Made by a program: the position numbers and the translations under genes. Below, piece by piece: positions 11,194 through 20,600 of a stretch of DNA of 64,000 bases. The stretch comes from Asterella californica (lineage: Eukaryota; Streptophyta; Marchantiopsida; Marchantiales; Aytoniaceae): assembly GCA_036924285.1 (NCBI GenBank), contig JAYKYS010000005.1:8308001-8372000 (forward strand), read 5' to 3'. A model generated the notes under the pieces. That model had not been told where the DNA came from, did no database searches, and saw nothing but the letters and a program-made list of their open reading frames with translations. The stretch's first letter is position 1. Every line of letters starts with the position of its first letter.

Positions 11194-13280
11194 GTGAGGT
11201 ACCGACTACCTACACCATTGCCGTCGGTTGTTCCAGAGGACGAGTCAGACGTAGACAGCGTGTTTTCTGGTAGTGAGTCTAGTGTCGCCACACCGTTGTT
11301 GTGGGACATGGACGAGATCTATGGGGCCACGAAGGGGCCTCGACGTTACTCGGGTACAGTTGGTATCATCGAGCTGGATGACTTCATCCAGGAGTTCGAC
11401 AGTTGGTGCGATCTACAGCAAATGCGGAACCCACAACTGTTTACACCTTTCATGGCATGGAAGGGTTTGTTCCAACACTTGGAGGGACCGCCGATGGACG
11501 ATTATCATGAGTTCAGACGAGATTACAGTGTTGAGATCGAGTTGTGGAGACAACATTGGTCTCCCAACTACGTTTCTATCACTACTGGCGCAGTTTCGGG
11601 AGGTGTAGCACCTGCGAGTTCGGGTGCCAGTAGCAGTGGTACAGCCGCAGGTGGCGGAGTACCTACTACCAGCGGTGCGTCCACAGGTAGTGGAGCAGGT
11701 GGTAGTGTGAGTGGGATACCATCAGGGTTTAACCCTGTGGTTCAGTTCTTCCAATGTTTGAGGAAGAACTATCCGTGTGCGGACCGACAAGTTGAGGAGT
11801 CTGCAGGAGTTCCAGCGGAAGACTAGAGAGAGCTTACGCGAGGCGTTTACTCGCATGAGGCGGTTGATCAGCGTTACCCAAGGGGTGACGGAAGCACAGG
11901 CAGTCCAGTTCTGGTATGGGATACTAGACCGGGAGCTACGTAGGAGAGTTAGAGATGCTACTCTCCTTAGAGATACTGCTCCGACGTTAGCGGTTGTCTT
12001 TAGTATGGCTGAGCGGATTGAGCTCAACATGGTGGAGGAGAGGGTGGTGGTTGCTGGGTTCAGCAAGGAGACACCACATGGAGCGACCACCTCTTCTCGA
12101 GGATCACAGGCTACGCAACAGCGTGGTGGTGGTGGTGGTAAGGATCGTGCGGAGCAGTCACGATCTCAGGGAGGTGTTGGAGGATCTGGTGGGTTGAAGT
12201 CCATGCCGTCCTTCTCTAGTCAGCAGCAAGCGGGTCCTTGCTGGACGTGTGATGGTCCTCATCAGCAGAGGGACTGTCCACAGAGGAGAGGTTATGAGAC
12301 GTCAGGGACATCAGGGACGTCTCAAGCAGTACCTAGGTAATGTGAGCATTACGGACGACCTGGTCACAGTAGTGACCGTTGTTTTGATCTCCATCCCGAG
12401 TTGTGGCAAGAGAAGGCTGATCGTGGACGAGACGGAGGAGCTCAGGGAGGCCGTGGTGGTCGAGCTGGAGGTAGAGGTCCAGCACCTGGGAGAGGGCCGA
12501 TCGGTCCACCGCATGCTACGACGTCAGAAGCAGGTATGGCTGCTCGGATTGAGCAGTTGGAGCAGAGGATAGCTAGTATGGCTATGGCCCAGCGGAGATC
12601 AGGTGGAACAGAGGCTTCCACGTCTTATGGAGGAGAAGGAGGTGATTTCGACTTCATGGCTGGTGTGGCACAGATTGAGACATCTGCGGCAGTGACTAGA
12701 GGTGCAGTACGTGTCTCTGAGCCACGAGATGCGTCAGTGGAGTTGGATCTACAACGCGGGGAGGCTGGTAGACAGGCCAGGCTTCCCCAGTCGTTCACGT
12801 TATCGGAGGCGTTGAGGACCACATCTATGGTTCCTAAACGACCTACCGATGGTGCAGTAGAGTTGGAGGCATCGACATCCAGGAGTGGGTGTGATGTGAG
12901 TCCACCCTCGATGTCTGTGGATGCGACGTCGAACTCGATGTTGGGGACAGCTACAGCAGTTTTGCGAGCCTCACTATTCTCAGCCACGGATATGAGGGCA
13001 TTGGGAGTCAACTTGGCTCCAGTGTTCCAGTTGGCGGCCACGCTCAGTGAGAGCGAGGATGTAGTTATCTCTAGTGCTGAAGTAGTTCAGCGAGAGACGG
13101 TAGACATGTCCATGGAGTCGAGGATCAGGACAGCTACTAGTGGTACTTGGCAAGCGGCGGCTACTAGGTTAGATGAGTTACCAGCTAGGCCGGTGATTGA
13201 CCGTGCTGGTTTGGCACCAGGTGTGGTGTTGTTGGACAACAGAAGTGGTATCTTCTGTTTGGTGGCACCTTCAGAAAAAG
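11194..13280 (+). pseudogene. Element B gag with two zinc knuckles
   Basis: Starts with an acidic N-terminal region (from 11194) and a Gly/Ser/Ala-rich linker. One frameshift near 11740-11790 leads into an alpha-helical gag core (RSLQEFQRKTRESLREAF, then AVQFWYGILDREL). A zinc knuckle CWTCDGPHQQRDC follows at about 12238-12276, with CX2CX3HX4C spacing. A TAA stop at 12338-12340 precedes a second knuckle, CEHYGRPGHSSDRC, in which the second Cys is Tyr. From 11777 on, the whole region stays in one frame with the protease and methyltransferase. A basic Gly/Arg-rich stretch (12420-12500) suits RNA binding. Gag would package the element RNA. Confidence 0.8.
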
Positions 13281-13744
13281 TGTATCGACCCCAGAAGGTC
13301 TTGTTAGACTCTGGAGCCCAACCGTTGATGTTGGGAAAGGCGGCGTGTATTGGTTTGGATTTGAAGAAGTCTGAGATAGAGAGATGTCCATTCTAGTTGC
13401 AGACATCTCTAGGGGGATCAGGAGGTACGGCTCTACATATGACACATGAGATGTTGACGGTGAGAGTTCGGCCAGATCACCCCACGGATGGCTCTACGGT
13501 GAGGGCCAAGGCCATCGTTACAGCCGCAGAGTCTTATGATGTATTGGTGGGAGGTGATGTGTTGTACCCTATGGGGTTTGTGATCGACTATTGGGTGGAG
13601 ACATCATCTTACAGACGAGGTTGGCAGTCCGGTGAGGAACGAGTGAGCCGCTTACCAGTGCGGTTCAGTGCTAGAGTTGGGACGACGGAGCCTACACCAG
13701 GGACGATGGCATCCGTTGCAGGGTTCAGTTCGGTCATCACTTGA
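13281..13744 (+). pseudogene. Element B aspartic protease
   Basis: In the gag frame it reads KVLLDSGAQPLMLGKAA at about 13297-13347, the DSG-type active site of a retropepsin-like protease. After a TAG at 13394-13396 come a beta-rich stretch and SYDVLVGGDVLYPMGFVIDYW, which fits the C-terminal flap and the hydrophobic-hydrophobic-Gly motif. A TGA at 13742-13744 interrupts the frame just before the methyltransferase domain. The protease would cut the polyprotein; this copy is broken. Confidence 0.75.
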
Positions 13745-14722
13745 CCGAGCGAGTTGTTGGAGGACAATGCCCATGCGGAGGATACTCTGGTCTTTGAGGA
13801 GGTGGAGGACATGCCTAGCATGTCTACGTTAGTACCATCTGCCTTGGATGTTCCACTCTGGAGTTCGAGTGGAGAGTTGCAGCAGTATGCTGATCAGTTG
13901 GTGCAGCAGGCTTGGAGTGAAGCTTTTGTACCACCAGTAGAGGAACAAAGGGTTGTTCCTGCTACTGACCCTGTGACCTTATCACCGTTGGATACGACTC
14001 CCATTGTGTGGCAGTATCCAGAGGAGGGTGTATGTGTGCTGGAGCTGTTTGGAGGTATCAGCACAGGTTTGCCTGCGATATTGCAGGCAGGCATACAAGT
14101 ACAGCGATACTTGTATGTGGAGAGATATGAGATTGCGAGACGCATCTCATTGCGACATGTGACACATTTGGTGCAGAGATATCCTGAGTTGTTGCCCATA
14201 TCAGCTGTTAGAGGATATCAGCAAGCATTACCGTCGGATATTTTGCTGCTGAGGGCGCAGGATCTTACGTTTGTTGGCACCATTCACTTGGTGATAGCCG
14301 GATGGCCATGTCAAGGTCATATGCGTGCTGGGAGAGGTCAGGGTTTACATGATCCGCGATCTAGGATGTTCTAGGAGATGTTACGGATCTTACGACATCT
14401 CCAGATGCATCAGGTGGATTCTCCAGCGTACATCTTAGAGAACGTTTCTTTGTTGGGTGATGCTCGTACACAGATGATGGCGAGTGTGCACCAAGTGCGG
14501 TCTTGGGTTGGACCAGCAGTGTTGTTGGATGCAGCGAGAGTAGGATCTCGTGCACATCGTCCACGGTTGTGGTGGACGAACTTGTTATCGAGAGAGGTGC
14601 TTAAGCGCGCACACGATGGAGTGAGACGACCAGCGCATCTCACGGTTGATAGCATCTTGGATGCATGACGACGATCTCAAGTAGTGAGAGTCGTCGATAG
14701 GTTACCCATGGCAGTGGTGAAC

Positions 14723-15638
14723 TGTAACGACCTATGTTACACATAGGAAGTTTGTCTATTAGTAAGGTGTTTAGTTCTAACTAAGTGTTGAGAATGTTTA
14801 TTTGCTGCCAAAGTACTTTTAGGAGATATCAAGTTAGTCATGACTAGCTAAAAGTTAGTTATGGTTAAACTTAGCTGTACTTTTGGCAGAATTCAGATAT
14901 TTGCTAAAGAGTGAGCACTACTATCTTGTCATCTTGTCTAAAAGGTAGAAAGGGGGTGGAAAGTATCCCTTATCTCCTTTTTGACTTGATATTAGTGGTT
15001 GGATTAAAGTTGTGGACTTTGTGGGCATTAAAAACAAGAAGAGATTCCACATGTTTCCTTTTTAGTGGGTCCTAGTGTAGAGGGGGGGTGGAAATTCGAG
15101 ATTCCTTGAGAATATTCCAGAATCCTTCTAGAAGTTGTTGACTTTGAAGGAATAAGCCCATGTGAAAAGGTAAAAAGCCCATGTGATCAATGCTTTTACC
15201 TTAAGTAATATCTTAGTAAAACCCGGTAAAAGTAGTTACGGCTGAGTTACCGGAGGGTACCAAAGTAAAAACCTAGAATGTATAAATAGAGGAGTAGAGA
15301 AGAGCTCCTCATCCTTGTTTTCACATTGTCGTAATGACAACTTGAGTAATATAGAGAGTGTGGGACATTTTTAGCATGTGAGAACTTGAGAGACGTCGTT
15401 AGAATGGAGGATTTTAGTGGATGAGATTATGGAGATTTTAGTTGATAAGTTTGTGGGTGTATGAATGAGAGTGAACTTAGCATTTTTCCCTTCAAGATTC
15501 ATGGTGTGCTTCCATCAAAGCCATCAGAGGTGACCCCTGAGTGAGAGACAGGCCCGACAGTTGCAGATTCGTGGATGACGATCGTGGAGGTTAAGAGATC
15601 GGGGGGTAGTTGATCGTTAGGACCGCGGAGGGTTTACA
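14723..15638 (+). repeat. Element C 5' LTR
   Basis: 916 bp, TGTAACGACC...GGTTTACA, identical by eye to 22573-23488. A TATAAATAG box at about 15280 followed by GAAGAGCTCCTC is a plausible promoter and transcription-start region. No difference between the two LTRs was found on reading. Confidence 0.95.
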
Positions 15639-15642
15639 TTTT

Positions 15643-15660
15643 TGGTTCCGTTGCCGGGAC
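15643..15660 (+). promoter_or_regulatory. Element C primer-binding site, tRNA-Glu(CUC)
   Basis: TGGTTCCGTTGCCGGGAC, four bases after the 5' LTR, is the exact complement of the 3' end of plant tRNA-Glu(CUC) plus CCA (tRNA sequence recalled). It would prime minus-strand DNA synthesis. Non-Met primers of Asp/Glu type are familiar from Athila-like elements. Confidence 0.85.
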
Positions 15661-15684
15661 CTCACTTGAAGGGATCGTTGAACG

Positions 15685-15855
15685 ATGTTTAGAGTTCAGT
15701 TCTATATTCGACAAAAGGAGATTATGAGAGAGCACATGGAGAGAACGTTGGGAGGAGAGAGAGCTAACGCGATGTTAGCAACGTTAGAACCTTTCGTGTA
15801 TCCCGTAGTGATATATGACGCGTTCGAAGTCATTGTTTACATCTTGTTCACTTAG
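15685..15855 (+). CDS. Small leader ORF of element C, 56 aa
   Basis: An ATG frame just after the primer site reads MFRVQFYIRQKEIM and ends YDAFEVIVYILFT. It has no recognisable domain. It lies in the same transcript as gag-pol and could be an upstream ORF that limits translation, or simply chance. I have no evidence that it is translated. Confidence 0.3.
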   Translation: MFRVQFYIRQKEIMREHMERTLGGERANAMLATLEPFVYPVVIYDAFEVIVYILFT

Positions 15856-15944
15856 AAAGGGTTTGAGGAGAGTTGAAAGAAGGTGCAACAAGAGTTGTAG
15901 AGAAAGGAGGAGAGAAAAGTTATTAGAGGAGAGAAATTTGTGAG

Positions 15945-16440
15945 TTTAGAAATTCTGCTCTCTGGAAAATTTGTACAGTCGCTGTCAACTTTTCTGTGAA
16001 TTTTATTTTCCTGTGAAACTTTCCAGTGTTTTAGATTGGCTGATAACCTATCTAAGACAAAAGAAATCATAGGAAAAGGTGGTCTAGAGAGGGAGCAATG
16101 ATTTTTCAAAATTGAGGGGGTCTATTCGTGAGAGTTGAGGAATTCTGTTCTCTGGAAAAAGTTTACAGTCAGTGTCAGATTTTCTGTGAATTTTATTTTC
16201 CTGAGAAACTTTCCAGTGTTTTAGAGTGGCTGATAAGCTATCCAGGACAAAAGAAATCATGAGAAGATGAGGTCTGAAGAGAGAGAAAGGATTTTTCAAA
16301 GTGGAGGGGGTTGACAACCATGAGGGAAGTGAAAATATACAAATTTCAGTTCTCTGAAAATTTGTACAGTCATCACCATCTCTTCTGATTAGGGAAGTTT
16401 CTGTTGAAACTTCATGATTTAGTAGCTTGGAGGTTGAGCT
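15945..16440 (+). repeat. Leader tandem repeats of element C, about 180 bp
   Basis: Two long copies (about 15950-16130 and 16135-16315) and a shorter third (about 16345-16440) share the blocks TTCTGYTCTCTGGAAAA, TTTACAGTC or TGTACAGTC, TTTTCTGTGAATTTTATTTTCC, GAAACTTTCCAGTGTTTTAG and ACAAAAGAAATCAT. Copies differ at perhaps one base in ten. All frames are closed. They may be a structured leader (packaging or translation control), which is a guess. Confidence 0.8.
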
Positions 16441-16526
16441 ACTGGAGACCACAAAAATCTTGGAGAGATCTCTTACCAACTAAGAGAGATACGTTTCGGC
16501 ATACAAGGAGGTCTTGAAGATACGTC

Positions 16527-16844
16527 ATGGGGAATCCAGTTCGAATGACGAGGTGGAAGAAGAGACGTTTAGGAGTTCGAACAGAGACGGAGAAGCCCAA
16601 GTTAAGTATAGATGAGTTACGAACACGCATCTATAGCACTTGGGGTGCCCTCTTTACTCTATACGAAGAAGCTTCCGCGACAATTGGCACAGATTTGAAG
16701 AAAGTCGAGTTTAAAGCATCATTCACTATGGAGGCCACGAATGCTCCTGGTGAAATAGAGTTGGATCCTTACAAGAGTGAGTTCAAGATGTCTGTTGTGA
16801 TGAGTACAAACGAGGGTGAAGAGGATCATATCTTTGATAGTTAA
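16527..16844 (+). CDS. Leader ORF of element C, 105 aa, unknown
   Basis: An open frame between the leader repeats and the zinc-knuckle ORF. The N-terminus is basic (MTRWKKRRLG), followed by an acidic, beta-prone stretch (KVEFKASFTMEATNAPGEIE) and an acidic tail. I recognise no family. Because the element is young, an intact frame is weak evidence of function. It could be an extra gag-like product or chance. Confidence 0.4.
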   Translation: MGNPVRMTRWKKRRLGVRTETEKPKLSIDELRTRIYSTWGALFTLYEEASATIGTDLKKVEFKASFTMEATNAPGEIELDPYKSEFKMSVVMSTNEGEEDHIFDS

Positions 16845-16967
16845 TATTAGATTAGATTTTATTTCGTGTATAGCATGTATAATGCACGATTTCTAATATA
16901 AAGCTCGGAAGAGTTAAGAAAGTAATGTAGAATTATTTTCCTCTATGATATTTTGTCCACTTAATGG

Positions 16968-17459
16968 TTGAGAAGGTGCAACATGAGTGGAAATTCAAAA
17001 GATTGGAAAGTTAGACTTAGAAACCTTCCTCAAGGTTTAGATGTCATAGTAAGCGTCGGAGAGAGCTCGAAAGAGATTATCGTTGAGTTTGAGAACCCTA
17101 GTACAAAACCTCAAGTAGAATCTCCGAGGAGAAGAGTAGAAACCGACTTGTGGTGTTATTTCTGTAGAGGGTTGGGACATAAAGTAGTGAATTGTCCAAC
17201 TAGAATCAGAACCGAGAGAGCTAAAGGGAAGCGGGAGTTTACTGATTTAAGTCTTCGAGTGGGTCCATCGTCACCAGCGCCAATTCATCTTCTAGGCGAA
17301 GATCCTTGTCCAAGTTGTGGAGTGGGTGATCTATCAAGAGGACACGAGTGCGTCGATGTGGCCGCCCTACTTACGTCAGTAGTCGAGAAGTTGGACGAGA
17401 CTCAAAGAGCTGAGACGGAGAAGTTGTCGATTTCAAAAGAGGACTCGGTTGAGTTGTGA
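16968..17459 (+). CDS. Zinc-knuckle ORF upstream of gag-pol in element C, 163 aa
   Basis: An open frame ending about 210 bp before the gag-pol start. It carries a perfect CX2CX4HX4C retroviral zinc knuckle, CYFCRGLGHKVVNC, at about residues 62-75, then a basic stretch, then a second Cys/His cluster CPSCGVGDLSRGHEC near residue 113. This is separate from the knuckle in gag-pol (CWTCGGSHFQRNC). It is probably an RNA- or DNA-binding accessory protein, or an N-terminal gag part expressed separately. Athila/Tat elements are known to carry extra ORFs, but not usually here, so the role is open. The first ATG is taken as start; an internal ATG six codons on (MSGNSKDW) is also plausible. Confidence 0.6.
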   Translation: MRRCNMSGNSKDWKVRLRNLPQGLDVIVSVGESSKEIIVEFENPSTKPQVESPRRRVETDLWCYFCRGLGHKVVNCPTRIRTERAKGKREFTDLSLRVGPSSPAPIHLLGEDPCPSCGVGDLSRGHECVDVAALLTSVVEKLDETQRAETEKLSISKEDSVEL

Positions 17460-17672
17460 TGGAGATCGTCATTCGAATGGTGGAGAAGGCGGTGATGCGA
17501 CTCAGACTCATGATTACCTTGGGAGAAGAGATGGCACAAGAGGTGTTGTTACAACCATTTCCTTTCATTTTACCTATGGTAGATTATTCGCGAATGGAAT
17601 TGGTGATGTTCGTACTCTTTTAGCGAGTAGTTATTGCACGACGATTAGAAGAGTAGAAAGAGTAGTTACAAG

Positions 17673-20600
17673 ATGGGAAAGCTACCCGTGTTTCATGGGA
17701 AGGACAATGAAGATGTAGAACCGTTTGTTCGAGACTTCAAAAGGGGTTGCATCGGAAACAACGTGAGAAGGAAGGAAGAATGGGTGTTGTTACTGCCAGA
17801 GTTTTTAGAAGATTTTGCTCTTACGTGGTATGAAGACCGAGTGAAGAGCCAGACACCTGGTGCAGTTGAGGACACATGGGAGACGTTGAGTAATGCACTC
17901 ATCGAAGAATTTCTTCCAGAAGAGAGTTATGAGAAGCTCATGGTGGAGCTTACTCATTTGAAGCAACGTGACGACGAGAAAGTTCGGCAATATGCCGAAA
18001 GGGTGGATAAGTTGGAGCAACGGTTTCGGACGGTCCTACGGAAGAGTGGAGACAATGTGGAACTAACGATGGCGGGGATTGGAGCAGTGCTGACCAAGAA
18101 CTTGGTGGGAGGGTTGAGACCTTCAATTCGAACCCAAGTGAGGTACGAGAAGCCAGCAACCAAAGCGGAGGCCATCAAGATAGCGACAAATATGGAAGAG
18201 AGTTTGGATGAAGGAGATATCATCCAACCTCATCATGCTGCTCTGGTGTCAACTCCGACTCCTGGTGTAGCCACAACGATCGCACCTGCACCATCACAAT
18301 TGGTGATTGCTTCAACGTCAGCTCCTACTCCAACGGTGGTGCCAAGACCGTTTGTCCCAACAACGATGTCTACTGCCACCTCTGATTTTCATGCCGAGCT
18401 GAAGAGCATCACTGACACTCTTGCGGATCTCAAGATAAACGTGGTACAGTTACGAGAATGGAGGAACAAAGGTGGAGGAGGAGGTCAAAGAGGTTACGAC
18501 AACAATCCCAACCGAGGAAATCAAGGTAACTTTAGAGGCAACCAAGGTAACTTTGGAGGAATCACTTGTTGGACGTGTGGAGGTTCTCATTTTCAGCGAA
18601 ATTGTCCTAACAACGGAGCAAGAAGTGCCGAAGCTGTCAGAATGAATGTGGGTGGAGGAAATCCATCACAAGGACGAGACAAGGGGGTGGCTACTATCGA
18701 TGTCGTGCGAGATCCCATCTACGAGAAAGGAGAGAGTTCAAACTCTTCTCATGCACCGGTGGAGCTTTTAGCTCAAGAAAGGAAAAGAACTCGATTTTCT
18801 GATGAACCGGTTTTCATGGAGGAATCAGCTAGTAGAAGCACTCGTTCGAGTAATGTTTCGAGTACACCAAGGGAGCCAAGAAGGAAGCTGGGGATGGCGG
18901 ATTTCACCATTTCATCTTCCCAAGCGGGATATGATGTGGTTGAAGATGTGGGTGCTCAGAAAGCCAACATCACTGTTGGACAACTGATCGCACTTAATCC
19001 CAGCTTACGAAGGGAACTCAGAGGAGGACTGAGTTCTAAGAGAAGCAAGAAGAAGAAACCCAAGAGCAAGACGTCAAAGTCTGTGGGAGTTGGTGTGGTG
19101 GATGTGCATGCTTCAGAGGTATGCACTAGGGCTTCAAAGATTGAAGTCCGGTTGAATGGTCACTACGTCTCTGACATATTGGTGGATGGAGGGTCGGCTG
19201 TAAACGCCATATCGGAGAGATTGATGAAGAAGTTGGGGATGGAACCAACTCGCCCGGCTAGCATTGTCGTGGGGATGGCTAACAAGCAACGGGTAAGACC
19301 TCTTGGCGTGTTAGAGAAGGTGGTCGTGTCTGTGATGGGAGTTCAAACATTGATGTCCTTTCAAGTGTTAAAGGACTCTAGTTATGATTTGCTCCTAGGT
19401 AGGCCTTGGTTGAGAGCTGTGCGCACCACGGATAGGTGGCACAAGGGATACTTACGGATTGGGCCTAGAGATCATAGAGTGATAGTTCCTCTCTCGGGTG
19501 TTGGAGTTGTGACTTCTGACTCTGATAGACCCACTAGTGACTACTGGGAATCTGATACGGAGGACGATCAGAGTGTCTCAGAAGTAGATACCGGAGATTC
19601 TTACGATCAAGAATCCTCGTCTGAGGACGAAGGATGTGGTCGAGATGAATCATTACATCAGCTTAGTGCTATTGACTTGTTGTCTCGACCAGCAGTGGAG
19701 AAAGATCCTGACAAAGAAGAGTTGAGTGAGGCAGAGATTGTGAGAAGACTCTCTACCTTGAAGTTTGGTATCAATGTCACTCAAGAGGAGAAAAGTAGAT
19801 TCCTAGATATATTTCGAAAATATATCCATGTGTTTGCTTTCAGCTACAAGGATTTGAAGGAGGTGACTCTCGAGACTCATCGAATCGAATTGGAGGAGCA
19901 CGCAAGACCAGTTCGACAGAAGCAGAGAAGGGTCAATCCCACAACGGCAATGATGGTCAAGGAGGAGATAGACAAGTTGAAGGAGGCGAGTTTCATCTAT
20001 GAGGTGGAGAACTCAGAATGGGTTTCACCCATTGTGATTGTCAAGAAGAAGAATGGTAAGCTGCGAGTGTGCATAGACTATAAGAAGCTGAATGCAGTTA
20101 CCAAGAAGGACTATTATCCTCTACCATTTATAGATGAGATTTTGGAGGAAGTTGCCGGTCATGAGTGGTACAGCTTTGGTGATGGTTATAGTGGATACAA
20201 CCAGATCAAGATAGCACAGGAGTACCAGCAGTTGACTACTTTCACTACTCCTTGGGGAACATTTGCATTTCGAGTGATGCCATTCGGACTGTGTAATGCT
20301 CCGGCCACGTTTCAGAGGTTCATGAACAAGGTGTTCGAACCATTCATAGGAAAGTTTGTTCGTGATTTCATTGATGATTTCTGTGTGTACGGAAGAAAGG
20401 AGGACCACTTTGATCATGTGATCAAAGTTCTGCAGCGGTTGGAGCAAGCTAACGCTTCTCTGAATCCAGAGAAGTGCATCTTTGGCTGCGAAGAAGGTCT
20501 GCTGTTAGGGCACATCATTTCCAAGAATGGGATTGCGGTAGATCCTGAAAAGGTGAAGAAGATTGTGGATCTTCCATTTCCGATCAACTTGACAAAGTTG

